A stretch of DNA of 64,000 nt, taken from contig RWJK01001657.1 in NCBI GenBank assembly GCA_004335835.1, positions 34,322-98,321 on the forward strand. The letters run 5' to 3'. The position numbers and the translations under genes are program-made. Source of the DNA: Scenedesmus sp. ARA3 (lineage: Eukaryota > Chlorophyta > Chlorophyceae > Sphaeropleales > Scenedesmaceae). Of the stretch, positions 35,641-48,400 are shown one piece after another. The notes beneath the pieces are model-generated. The model made no database searches and was not told the DNA's origin. It saw only the letters and a program-made list of their open reading frames with translations. The number at the start of each line of letters is the position of its first letter. Within the stretch, counting starts at the first letter, position 1.

Positions 35641-36489
35641 GGTTCCTCAGAGTGATGGTGATGTGCCAGTGGGGTGCAGCAACAACCTGTGCATTGAGTG
35701 CAAAATGCATGCTGCCGGTCAAGCAACATGCTGGGTTGTCACTTGCGCTACAGCAATCCATGCATGTTGCCTTCGCCAGGACGACAGTCAAAACCTTAGT
35801 CAGCAGGCTGTTGGCCGTCAGCATGCCACAGCGACGCACCAGCACCAGTAAGAACCACTGTTAGGCAACCCTGACATGCCACACTGTGCAGAGTCACCAG
35901 TGGGCAGCTGCACACGCTGACCAACCACAAGTCCGACGACACCAAGCCGACATTTAGGCTGCAGTAGCAGACCATTCAATGCACCACGCACAAACGCCCC
36001 TAGCAACACGCCTGCACCTGCTTGCTGCGGCATATCCGTGCACCTGTTGCTGCAGCACACCACGTCACCGCTGCAGCGCTCAGCAGCAGTGGCAGGGCCG
36101 CAAAACAAGCACAGCACCACAAAGCAGATGCGCAGGAGTCTCTGCGGCTGCAACCTGCCATGCACAGAGTTCTTTGCGGCTACAACTTGCATGTTGCCGC
36201 TGCTGTAAACAGAAGGCCACAGGGCGATACAGAAGAAGACCCAAAGCCACCAACGAAAACGCTTCAAGCTTAATAAACTGGCTAGCTGTGTGCAGCCTGG
36301 GGATAAGCAGAGTGGCCGCCGCCTGCTGTGCATGCACAACACTGCTGCAATGCAGCAGCTGCCCACTCCACTGCGCAGCTGCAGCTGTGCGAGCTTTCAG
36401 CCCTTTCTGCTGCGCTAGAGCAGCTGTCATTTCACTGCGGCCGCATTCCGTGGCTGCCAGTAGAATCCAGGTAGATGACCCCACAACAG

Positions 36490-36690
36490 CTGCTTTGGAA
36501 ATTAGCTTCCTACTCATCCTCCCCGCTCTCCTCATCACAGAAGGCCACCTTGCGCTTGTCCTGGATTACTCCCAGTAAGCGCCAAGAGCGCCAACACCTG
36601 CCAAACCAGCTGCTGTCAAAGCCTACACACTATTCATCGTCGCCGCTCTCCTCATCAAAGAAGGCCACCCTGTGCTTGTCCTGGCTCATT
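36490..36690 (-). repeat. Downstream copies of DENR last exon, stop codon included
   Basis: Two copies of the end of DENR exon 3 (QDKRKVAFFDEESGEDE plus stop) lie at about 36618-36680 and 36500-36560, about 120-140 bp apart. Both keep the reading frame and a TAG stop after an acidic Asp/Glu end. Confidence 0.85.
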
Positions 36691-36760
36691 GCCAGTGACT
36701 GCCAGAGCAACAGCACCTGCCAGCTGCGCATAAAGCACACCAGTCAGGCTAAAAGCACAG

Positions 36761-38187
36761 CTACTCGTCCTCGCCGCTCTCCTCATCGAAGAAGGCCACC
36801 TTGCGCTTGTCCTGGATGAAGAAGACGTCGCCCTTGCCGATCTTGTGGCTGGAGCCGTACGTCTTGATGACCAGCTCAGCCAGCTTGTCCACAAACTCGC
36901 CCTGCAGCAGCAGCAGCAGCAGCAGCAGCACCAGCAGCAGCAGTGGCAGCAAAGCGTGAGGGCCGTACGTCTTGATGACCAGCTCAGCCAGCTTGTCACA
37001 AACTCGCCTTGCAGCAGCAGCAGCAGGAGCGGCAGCAGGAAACCCTCAGTTCCAGTGGATACGTGCATTTGTTAACATATTGCAAGGTTGCCCATGCAAT
37101 GCCGCAGTTGCATCTCTGCTCCACGCCTGTGGAGCAATGAATCACCGACGCCCCGAATGCAGACCTCTCACTACGCTGCCTTCCTTGCCGCTTCCCCACT
37201 GGTCTGGTCGTTGCTTTCGAACCCAGCGCCCACCTGCATGTCGATCTGCTCCGTGCCGCTGACATGATTCACCACTGAAGCTCGGCATTCAAACGTCCCA
37301 CTATCCTCCCTTTCTTGCGGGCTGCTCACTGGCCCATTCATATTCCGTCAGCCCTGCTCCCACCTGCATGTCTATCTGCTCCGTGCCTGTGGCGTTCTTC
37401 ACGACAGAAGCTCCACATGCGAACTTCTTGCCGAAGAGCTTGGCCGCCTCTGAGAGCTTCACGCCGAAGCCTTCCAGCCCGGTGACTGTGGTGACACACT
37501 TCTTCTTGTTGCGCGTGTGGCTCTCGAGCACCACCTGGTGACCAGAAGAGGAATGCGCTTGAGTAATGAGTTGTGAATAAGGCTGCTTGGGCTGTTGCAA
37601 TGCAGTTTGCTGCTGCGCCTGTTGCTCTGACTCCAGAGGACATCTTAATGTGTGCGGTGTGTGCTGGTTACACTGGAGGCACCAGTGTGGGGATACTTGT
37701 TTTGTTGGAACCACAGCTGCTGCACCTGCTGCTGCTGCTGCAGCCATCATCAGCCCCGCACTGCTCGCTGCTATCCCCTTGTTGCTGTGATAACAGTGCG
37801 CAGCTGCTGAACATCAATGTTGACACCCTGAATGCCTGCTGCGGTTATCACTTGAGGGTTTCTGATGCCAGTAACTACTTAGGTTGCAATGCAGCATGCA
37901 TGAAGCCAGCAGCATGCCGCAGCGCATCAACAGCAGCGGCGCCGCACCTGTGCCTTCTGCTTCTTCTTGACCTTGCCCCCCGGCAGCTGCTTCTCTATCT
38001 CGTTGCCGTGCTTGTCTTTTAGTGTGAGTGCTGCTAGTGCCTCTGGGCCGGCCTGAGCGGCCTTCCATCGCTTGTATTCATCGCAGTCCTTTGGCAGGAA
38101 CTCATTGAACTCAGCAGGTACCCCTGTGACAGGATCGTATTCAACGATCACGGGCGTGGGCAGCTGCGTCTCCTCCGTGTCGGACAT
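36761..38187 (-). CDS. Density-regulated protein (DENR/TMA22), SUI1 domain
   Basis: Exons 38187-37948, 37534-37364 and 36901-36761 give 183 residues, close to the 190-200 usual in the family. With MCTS1, DENR recycles the 40S subunit and promotes re-initiation. Residues 13-41 correspond to the N-terminal segment that normally holds a four-Cys zinc site, but its Cys positions are replaced (YDPVT where the family has YCxxC). A Lys-rich linker follows (about 71-80). The SUI1/eIF1-like domain spans about 82-165, with RNKKKCVTTVTGLEGF, KKFACGASV and TEQIDMQGEF. The C-terminus DVFFIQDKRKVAFFDEESGEDE is acidic. Intron 2 ends in a (CTG)n run directly before the acceptor. It is divergent from the PKG gene. 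Confidence 0.93.
36955..37015 (-). repeat. Upstream copy of DENR exon 3 5' end
   Basis: A copy of the (CTG)n-TGCAG acceptor plus the exon start (GEFV, then the same sequence shifted by a one-base loss, down to the KTYG codons) lies just upstream of the intact exon at 36901. Confidence 0.8.
37220..37268 (-). repeat. Downstream copy of DENR exon 2 3' end
   Basis: The codons for GTEQIDMQ and the GTGGG donor are repeated about 135 bp after the intact exon end at 37364. Confidence 0.8.
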
Positions 38188-39486
38188 TCGCTGGTGCTGC
38201 TGCTAGCTGGGCTGGTCGAGCAGGCGTGGCGTGCAGGCAGACAGTTGGGTAGGCGGTGGGGGCGTGCAATGAACAGTAACTTGTGATCTGACCAAACGAC
38301 TACTGTGTATGCAGCAAGCTTGATCAAACTTCAACATCAACCAGTCCAAACACCAAGCGTAAGACAAGGCACAGCGCGACTGGCGCCCTGCACATGTGCC
38401 GTGTCACTTTCGGACATCACTGGTTGTGTGGGGCACAGTGAGGGAGGTCTGACCGCTTTCCAACAATAGAAAGAACAAACGTATTAATTAGTATTGCTGG
38501 TGGCATCAGCAGTGGTCATTGGCGCTCTACGCAAACGTCCAGTCTAGTACAAGTAAACTGGCACCAGTCCTGCAGCCTGGCATCAGCTGTGGGCCATCAG
38601 CAGCTGCATCAACGCTATGCCCGCTAAATTACTTACGTGGCATATGGGTTAAGTAAGACGCACTAGAGTTTGTGCATCTGCTGCATGGTCTCTGATGCTT
38701 CAAAATTTGCCAGCTGGGCTGCCAATGTTTTTAGCCTGTGCCAGGCAGCAACTCGTGCGAGTGCCAACCTTGAAAATCAGCCTTTCAGCAAGATATGCTG
38801 ATTATGGGTGAGAGTGAAGCAGTCTTTTGGTACCGAGCTTATGGCATTGGCAAAAGCGCAGCTGTGACAGCTGGCCTAGCTGGCTGCTGTACAAAGACAC
38901 ATCTGCACGCTTCCTCCGTGTGTGCACCTTGCCGTTCTGACTGACAACTAAGCCTATTTTAATTTACATTGTTGAGAGTTTGGTTGCTTTCGAGCTGGCA
39001 CATACTTGTGTAGCACCATCATGATGTGATTACCAGTACTGTGCGCCCAGCTGCAAGCCTAGTCAGCACCCTCAAATTTCAACCGGTCTGCGCTAAGCCA
39101 GTTTCAAGAAAATAAGGCAAATGACGAGTAATGTGCCGGGCGTTTCATCTTGGCGAACACATACCCTGTATGGCAAACCTGGTTTGAGACAGCACCTGAC
39201 ACTGCTTGCTGCTGACTAACCTTCACTTGATTGATCAGCGGCGTTACGTCTTCTGTGATGTTGATCCGTTCTGGTATGCTTACTATCAGAGGTTACATTC
39301 CTGAATTCTGCGATTTCGTTGCGACTTCGTCTTGAGGGCTTGAGCGTCCACTCCTGTGCACCGCTTGCAGCGTGAGGGGCCGTAGCCCCACGTTTGACCC
39401 GCGGTTGTTTCGGAAAATCAGACAAGGTGGGGCTCTCCAAGCTTTGGCGCTTGCATAAGGACAAGCGCAAGGAGAAGGAGGAGCCC
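38188..39486. promoter_or_regulatory. Divergent spacer between DENR and PKG
   Basis: This 1.3-kb stretch between two head-to-head start codons has unusually few open frames and almost no CAG runs, consistent with promoter and leader sequence for both genes. No named element was recognised. Confidence 0.5.
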
Positions 39487-42400
39487 ATGGGCTGTACGCA
39501 AAGCCGAGCAGATCCGCCGGGTGCTCAGGGTGAATCGGGAGCTATGATTGCGACTGGCAACGCGGGGTAGGTGGCGTGTTGGGCTTGATCTGCCCATGCC
39601 TACTGTGCTGTCTCTCTCCAGCAGAACGCCTGGTTTCGAGAGTGACAGGCAACACAGCGCCTTGGATCAGGCAGCGAGAGCTAAAATATTGGTGTGTGTG
39701 CAGGCCAGCGAAGCCAGGGGGCGGGGCTCAGTCATCTACAGCTGCAGCTGTAGCTGCGTCACCATCACCAGCAGCTGTGCCTGATGCTCAGGTGAGGCAA
39801 ATGGCACCTGCAGCTGTGACCAACAGCATCTGCAGATGTTAGTCAGCAGTAATGTTTGGTATAACCACATCTCTACATCGTCCATCATGCTTGAAGCGAC
39901 CAATCACAGCAGCAACAGTACTGATGCTAGCGCAGGCAGGCGCGCTGCAGCACGCGTGTTGTGCGAGACCTCTATGCCCCTGCTTGCTGCTAATTAGAAC
40001 CTGTGCACTAGTCCCGCTTCTGGTGGCGTCGCTGCAGCACGTTCTTTGCGATGGCTGTGCCAGCTGTGCATTGTGCTGTTCCGCAGCAAAGGCAGCACAT
40101 GCAGCGTTGTCAAAAGCATACCGCATACAGTGCATGACAGACTGCCCATCGCTACCTACTCGCAGCAAGTTATCCGTGCGCACCATCGACGCATGCTGCC
40201 GGTCAACCCTGCCTGTTCATACAACCTGTGTACCTTGAAGTATCCCAGAGTGTGTTGCCCTCGACTGACAACGTGCACTGCTTGTGCTGCTCTGTATTCC
40301 CTGGCCTGACATGCAGCAGCCTCCCAAGCAGCCAGCAGCAGCTGCATCTGTGCAGCAGCCCCAGCAGCAGCTGGAGCCGCCCCAAGTTCCTGCAAAGCCT
40401 ACAGCTGTTCCTGCAAGCGCTGTTCCTGCAAGCGCTCCTGCAAGCGCAGCAAATGGGGAAGCAGCGCCAGCTGCACCTGCAGCACCCACAGCACCCAGCA
40501 TGCCAGCAGTAGCATCATCAGCAGCAAGGCCATCTGTTGCGCCCGAGGCAGCACCCGCAGCAGCAGCAGATGGCGGCAGCAGCGCTGGCGCTGCTGCGCC
40601 TGCAGCTGCGTCAACAGTTGGAGGCTCTGGGGGCTCTGGCATCGGGGGACACCAGCCAAAAGATAAGGAGCGAGCGGCAAAGACGCGCCGTGCTGCTGCC
40701 GGCTCAGAGGTAGGCTTCAGCGATAGCAGGTGGTGTGGTGTGTGCAGCTCTGCACGTTTATCTCACACAGCAAACAGCAGAGAGGGAAGCCAAGCTGCTG
40801 AAGGGTGCGGGTGCATCCCTGCGTGTACGGCATGAGTCGCTGGCACACACTGTGTGTGTATGCACTGCCGCAACTATGCTGCACATGGTCGTTTTGTCAG
40901 CAGGCTGGCCAACCTGCGGCCACCGCATGTCCCGCTGCCATGTGTGGTGCACTGCGAGTCATTCTGTAGCCACTCACAGACAAGCCACCTGATTCAGCGT
41001 CCCACAGCAGGTCCTTTGTCAGTGCAGTCACTCCATGTTCACTGGCACAGCACATGCTGACTTGCAGATGCGCGACATGCGGCTTGTCACACATTCATAA
41101 CATGTGTTATAACTGTCATTTTTGTTCCTGCAGGCCGTGCGTGACCAGATCAGGAAGATGGTGGTTGGTGGGCCGCTGGTGGCAGAGGATAAGAGGCGCG
41201 GCATTGATGCTGTTAGTGACAGCGAGGATGATGAAACGGAGCTGGCAGCAATGGAGCGCGATGTGGGCAGGTAAGTGGGGAAGTGCTGCAGCAATGCGGT
41301 GCTGGCGCAGCTGCCGTCCAGTTAAAATTGATGCTTTGCATTTGTTGTTCCAGCGACAGAGAGGATGATGAAACAGAGCTGGCAGCAATGGAGCGGGACG
41401 TGGGCAGGTGAGACAGTGCTCTGCTAGCGCAGCTGCTCAACAGCTGCTGATGTTTTGCCTTTGTTGAGCGATAGCAAGGGCGATGAGACAATGCAGTTGC
41501 AGTTAGCGACAGCGAGGATGATGAAACAGAGCTGGCAGCAATGGAGCGTGATGTGGGCAGGTGAGGCAGTGCTCTGCTAGCGCAGCTGCTCAACAGTGGG
41601 TGATGTTCCAGTTTGTTCGGCGCCTGGCATGCTGTTAAGCTAGCCTGCGTGCCAGGCGCTGCAGTAGGTGCGCGGGGCGTGTCGTATTTAAGGTCCTTCA
41701 AACCTGCCTCAAGCTGCGTTACAAGCGCATTCCGCATTGTTGTGCTTGCTCTGGAAGACATGTCATCATGAGCAAGCACAACAATGAGGACTGCGATTGG
41801 CGGCACCTTGTAATGTGACCTAGGTAGCATGTTCAAGCTGCTATGCATGCGCATGCTGTGCATTTCCTATCCCCCTCGCACTGGATAGTTGTGTGCTGCG
41901 GTGGCCCACTGCGTTGCTCGCAGGCTGGAGGTCTCAGGGCGCTCCGCCACCTCCCAGCCTCCTGAGGTGGCACGTGCATGTGCCTGTGTATATCTCATTT
42001 TCGCACTGCATTGTTCTGTGCTGCAGGCTGGACGTGTCTGGCCGCTCCGCCAACGCCAAGCCTCCCAACGTGGCACTTGCAGACTGCTTCACATGCCTGC
42101 GCTCAAATTACTCAAATTGGCACGTCGTGTATGTCTTGTTGCTGCTGCGCTGCAGGCTGGACGTGTCTGGCCGCTCCGCCACCGCCAAGCCTCCCGAGGT
42201 GGCTGCTGTGATCTTGGAGGCGCTGCAGCGCAACTTTGTGTTTAAGGGCATCCCCGACAACCTGCTGCTGGAGGTGCGTGGATATTGACAACCACAGGTT
42301 GACCCGTTTGCCAGGTATTCCCCATCGCTACGACGTCGAAGCATGGCTGGGGCAGCAGCAGCAGCAGCGGCGGTAGCAGCAGCAGCAGTTGGTTGACGAG

Positions 42401-45400
42401 TGCCGGCTTGCTGCTTATGCGCTGGGTCGGGTGATCACTGGCCATTGGGGTATACCATTTGTTGCGAGTGATAGCTAAACAGACAGCCGCAACAGCAGCG
42501 GCAGCAGCAACAGCAGTTGAGGGATGTAGGTTATCATGAGCCGACTGCGCTAACCTATTGTCATTGGTGTGGTGTTTGTCATGTGTGCAGACGGTGCAGC
42601 GCATGTTCTGCGTGACGTTCCCTGCTGGCGCGACCATCATCCAGCAGAACAGCCTGCCCTGCGCGGAGGACTGCATGTACTTCCTACAGAGCGGCAGCGC
42701 TGAAGTCGTCATCATGGGAGGCCTGGACGCATCAGCAAAGCACGGTGAGCAGCTGAGTGCAGTTGCGTTGCGACTGCTTTTGATGTAGCACAGCATCATC
42801 CTGCAGAGCGGCAGCGCAGAGGTGGTCATCATGGGAGGCCTGGACGCCTCAGTAAAGCACGGTGAGCAGCTGGTTGCAGACTGTACAGACTGCGTTGTGA
42901 CTGCTCTCGGTATAGTGCAGCATCAGCCAGGTGGTGGTCATGTGCACGGTGTGTATGCGACGCCAAGCACGGCGAGTTCAAGTGCATGTATGCGTTCAGT
43001 AGACACCTGGACAGCAACAGTAGATAGCGCAGCATGATGTTGCAGAGCGGCAGCACAGAGGTGGTCATCATAGGAGGCCTGGACGCCTCAGCAAAGCACG
43101 GTGGGTACCTTTATGCACCCTGCGTTCCAACTGCTTTTTGAATAGCACAGCATCAGCCAGTGCAGCGGCAGAGGTGGTCATCACGGGGGCTTGGACGCCT
43201 CAGCAAAGCACGATAAGCTGGTTGTTGGTTTATATTGCCTTCATTCTGCTCCTTGCTTGTTGGCTGCGAGTGCAAGCGCGGTTCAGGCTTTGCGCGCAGA
43301 GGGCAACACCTCTACATCCCACTCCAGGACACCTACCTACCACTGCGTTTGTAAACCATTGCAAACCAACTTGCACTCCACACATCCATGCACATGCAGG
43401 CGCAGAGGAGGCGATGCGTGTGGATGGCAAAGGTTGTACATCTATATCGTCATATCTTTGCTTTGTAACCATCATTCCCGTCACATGCACGTGCAGGTGC
43501 GGAGGAGGCGATGCGTGTGGAGGGCAACGCGGTGCGCATCAATGCAGTAATATGTTTGAATCATTATTGAGATTACGTCACATGCACATGCAGGCGCGGA
43601 GGAGGCGATGCGCGTGGAGGGCAACGCGGTGCGCATCCCGCAGCACCCCGGCTGGGTCTTTGGTGACGTGGCGCTGCTCTTCAACAGCCCCCGCACAGCC
43701 AGCGTGGTGGCGGCGAGCGATGTGGTGCTGTGGGCCATGGACAGAGCCACCTTCCTGCGCTTTGTGATGCGGCACGCGCAGGGCGCGCGCACGCTGCGCT
43801 TCGTGCGCAAGGTGAGAATCGGGGTTGTCTGCAGTTGATTTGGCGCAGCTCACAGCGCCACAGGAGCTGCTGGTTAAAAACACGACCCGGGGCGGAGGCG
43901 GTTGTGGAGATGATGTGCATGCATGTTGTGTACTCTTCAACAGCCCTCGCACAGCCAGCGTGGTGGCGGCCAGCGATGTGGTGCTGTGGGCCATGGGCAG
44001 AGCAACCTTCCTGCGCTTCGTGATGCGCTACGCGCAGGGCGCGGGCACGCTGCGCTTCGTGCGCAAGGCGAGAGTTCTGCAACACTCTTCTGTGGCGCAG
44101 TTCACAACAGCGTCGGGCGCCTGGGGCGATGCTGAAGGATTGTGGTGAACAGCAGAGGTGGGAGTGCTTGCATGTGTGCGGCAGTTGCAAGAAGCGAGTG
44201 ATGTGGTGCTGTGGGCCATGGACAGGGCCACCTTCCTGCGCTTCGTGATGCGGCACGCGCAGGGCGCGCGCACGCTGCGCTTCGTGCGCAAGGTGGGCTT
44301 CTGAAAGCTGACTCAGCTCTCGCATGTCGCTTGAGGGAGTACAGTCCAGGAGCAAAGCCCAGCGCGTAGAAGCCCGCGAAAGCGGCAATGCATGCCGTAC
44401 CGCCGCCATGTGCTGCAAGCCAATCGTGAGACATCGCCTGGTATGAGCTATGGCGCTGTGTATTTGACGGCATGTTTTTTTTGCGCCACACCATGTGCCC
44501 GCAGGTGCCGCTGCTGAAAGGTCTGTCGGATAACGATCTGCTGCGCGTGGCGGGGCGCATGCCAGAGCGCATCTACGCGGACGCAGAGGCGCTCATCCGA
44601 TACGGGGAGCGCGGTGATGAGATGTACCTGATCAGATACGGCAAGGCAAGTGTGTTGAGCCTGCGTGTTTGCAGTGTGCTTGCAGCCTTCGCAGCGTAGT
44701 TACGTGCTCGGCTTCGAGCATAAATGTAGGTGCAGATGCTGCTCTTAATCACCCTTCCTTCTCTACAAGTCCTGGAAAGTCAATAATTGGTGACCCGATC
44801 GCTGACTTTCAAGGGTGATAGGGAGCAGCATCTGCACCTACTTTTTTTATTGCGCTGTCCATTCCCTCTTTACAGGTGCGGGTGCCAGACGCCAACGGCG
44901 GGCTCACCCTGCTTGAGCCATGCCCCCAACCCTAAACCATGGTGTCTGAGCCCTTTGTAAACCCCTTGTTAACCCCCTTGTGTTGTTCTCTCTGTTGCCG
45001 CAGGTTTGTGTGCTGGTGCCTGACGCCAAGGGCGGCCACACACTGCATGGCGCATGTCGTCTTACCCCACAACCCGGTGTCCCTTTGCAAACTCTCTTGC
45101 ACTGCACTTTCTGTCGCTGCAGGTGCGGGTGCTGGTCCCTGACGCCAAGGGCGGGCGCATCGAGGTGGCGGTGCTGGGGCGCGGCCAGTTTGTGGGCGAG
45201 CGCTCCGTGATCAACGACAAGCTGCGCAGCGCGGACTGCGTGGCGCAAGGGCGCGTGCAGGTGCGCAATGCAGTTTCACGTCCGTTGTCAGTATGGCTTG
45301 TTGCATGGCTTTTTTGTTGTATAAACGGCAAGCTGCGCAGCGCAGACTGCGTGGCGCAAGGGCACGTGCAGGTGCGCAATTACTTTGTTGTTATCGTCAT

Positions 45401-48400
45401 TTTTATGAAATCCCTGCAGCAGCGTCTTGTCGTGCTGGTGCGCAGCGCGTCGTTGGATTGCGACATGGGCTGTGCTGCGCCAGGCACTTGACAACCTGCT
45501 CACGCCCCTCTGCTTTGTTCTAGCCTCTGTTGCTCAACCTTACCCGCTGTTATACACCCAACCGCAGGTGGTGGTGCTGCGCAAGCGCGACTTCTGGGAT
45601 GTGGACAACCATGTGCCGCCGATGCTTGCTGCTTTGCTGCAACAACTGTCACATAATGTGTCATTTTGTCACACTCGCTGCTGTGCCGCAGGTGGTGGTG
45701 CTGCGCAAGCGCGACTTTTTGGATCTGGACAACCCTCTGCTGGCGTGGATGCTGGACTATGACGCTGTGAGTGCAGTGCTCAAGGCGTTGCCTGCCTTCA
45801 AGAAGTTGAAGCAGGAGCAAATGGAGCACATCTTTGACAGGTAAGCGGCGGCGTTGATCTCCACTCTAGACTGTGTTTGGTTACAGCAGTTCTCTGCTAA
45901 CAATGAATGGCTTCTGGTTCGCGTTTCGCTTTGCTGGCATGTTTTTGCTGTGGGTGGGGACACGTACACACGGCCGGCTTGCTGCTCACTGTCTGCGGCT
46001 GAGTTTCTGCTCAGCACATACGTATGGGCGGGAGCGCGGCAGTCCCTGGCGTGCTTCAATCGGCAGTGCTTGATTGCACGCACCTTCAGCTGCAGTTGCA
46101 ACGCATAAAGCTGTTCTGTGCAAAAGATGCTTCTGCTGGTCTGCTTGCGTTGCATGGCTGCAGGTTTGAGGCGCGGCAGGAGCTGTACCAAGGCGACACC
46201 ATCGTGAACCAAGGGGAACCGGTGAGCTGCAGCGCTGCTGCAATTGTATGCTCCAGTTTTATCTGCCAGCAGTCGTATGGACTCAGCTTCTGCAACTGCA
46301 GATCGAATAGTATTCCTTGTCAGGATGGGTGAGGTGCAGCTGCCGGTGCGACCTGGTTGCATAACCCACAACATGATCTTTGTATGGCGCTGATGTGCAA
46401 CTGCAGATCGAGAAGATATTTGTGGTCAAGATGGGCGAGGTGCAGCTGCTGGCGCCAGACGGCAGCACCGTCACTGACACAGCCTTCGTGCGGGAAGCTG
46501 GCGGCTTCACATTCTTTGGGGACGCCTGCCTGGACGCCATCACGCGCAGTGCCTACACGGTAAGGCGTACAGAAATGTTTACGAACTCTGTGTTGTGACG
46601 TGATGAGGGCAATGCAATGCAAGGCTATTCTTCTGATGTGGTCTCTGTGGACAAGCAGCGAGTACTGCTGCTGGTATTGGCAGCGCCAGTATGGTTGATA
46701 AAATCAGGGATGGTGGTTGTGTCGAGTTTGTATGTTGCGGGAAGCTGGCGGCTTCACCTTCTTTGGGGACGCCTGCCTGGACGCCATCACGCGCAGCGCC
46801 TACACGGTAAGGCTTACAGATCCTGTTTTACGAATTGTTGAGGGCGAACCAAAACATCTGCGAGAGCTGCTGCCGTGAGGGTTGTACAGCAGGGGTTCAG
46901 TAAGCAAACCTTGCTGCTATTACCGACCGCGCCAGCATGTTTGTATTCACGACAACCCTGCAGCTCTTGTGTTCAGCGTGCCAGTTGCATTCTTGTACAG
47001 TTGTCTTGATCGTGATGGTGGTGCTATGCATGTTGTTCACACAATGCATGTCGCTCACGTGCTGTATGCAGGTGCGCGTGGCCAGCGAGATTGCGCACGT
47101 GCTGTCGCTGCCACGCCGCCAGCTGGACGGCTTCCTGGGCGCGGTGGGCAGCGGGCTGGCCAGCAGGGGGCAGGTGCTGGCTGCGCTGCGGCAGTGCAGG
47201 AGCCTGCAGGTGGGTGCTATGATATCAAGCTGGCTGGCTATGGTGTCAGGAGGTGGTGCATCTTGCTCCAAACGCTCAAGACGCTGTTGGACGCGCCTTA
47301 GATGCTGGCACAGCTGGATCACACCGGTACTACCTTTGGCAGTCATTCCATCTTTGGCAGTCGTGGGTGCAGACTGCGCGCGGCGTTGCAACTGTAAGCA
47401 GGTCCTTCCAGTGAACACGCCGCATTTTGTGTGGCACCGTCATCATCATTGTTCCTGGCTTCAAAGAACTGCTGTTTCCCACTGCAGGGGCTGCGCGAGG
47501 AGGAGCTAGCAGCAATTGTAGATGCGGAGAGCTGCTCACATCAAGACACAACACAGCTTGTCTCATTCCGTTTCCATTCCCTTTGCCTCCTGCCAACTCA
47601 AATCTCACTCCCCGTTGCCATTGCCCCTGCCACTCCCAAACCTGCATTACTCAGGCCCTGCGCGAGGAGGATCTAGCAGCAATCGTAGATGCCGGCGATC
47701 CCATCCGCTACAGCCCCGGCGAAGTGATCGCAATCGCACAACCCACAGCACCCGCTACAGCCTTCTACCTCGTGCGAACCGGCGAGGTGCTGCTGCTGCC
47801 GACGAGTGTGCAACTTCCTGCGGATACAACAGAGGTCGATGTGCATCAGGCGGAGCAGCTTGCTGCTGGCAGGCTGTTGGCTGGGGGGCTGTACAATGAG
47901 GCGGTGCTGTGTGCCCCTGCTGCGCCGCTGCAAGCACACCTGGTGGCGCGGTCACCGGGGACAGTTGTCATCTGCTTCGAGCTGGCCAGCATAACAAGGG
48001 CACTGGGCGCACCAGGTGGGTGACGGCTGTGTTACTGTGCTTGTGTTGCGTGTGGGTGCAGCTCCTGCACAGACTGCAGGCTGCCGTCCATGTACAGTAT
48101 CATAGAATCGGAAGCTATTCGAGCAGGCCGTGGTTTGATTGCAATGCGTAGCCTGTTAGATTGCTGGTTTGCACATCTGTTGATATGCAACTCCCTGCTG
48201 GTATGCGACGTGCTGCAGGTGGCTTGCTCCACCGCGGCGCCCAGCAGCAGCAGCAGCAGCAGCAGCAGCGCACCGCAGCAGAGCAGCAGCACGCGCTGCT
48301 GCAGCAACAGGTGGCCATGCAGCAGCAGCAGCAGCGCATGGCGGGGCTCGCGCAGCTGCAGCTGCAGCAGCAGCAGATGCTGGCGCTGCAGCAGCAGCAG

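Larger units (their letters stand above)
34341..36480. other. Convergent spacer with microsatellite and palindromic repeats
   Basis: Between the GNAT stop and the 3'-end copies of DENR. Contains an AT microsatellite at 34663-34700 (AATAAT units), a 28-bp direct repeat (TTTGTATTTGTAAATCTATA and following bases) at 35201-35260, and the CTGAAC/GTTCAG array at 35376-35640. No gene recognised. A TGTAA at 34612 could be the GNAT poly(A) signal. Confidence 0.5.

Noticed and set aside
39216..39488. 90-residue minus-strand frame just before PKG
   Set aside because: Ends exactly at the PKG start region, has no recognisable domain and lies in the divergent spacer; not enough to call a gene.
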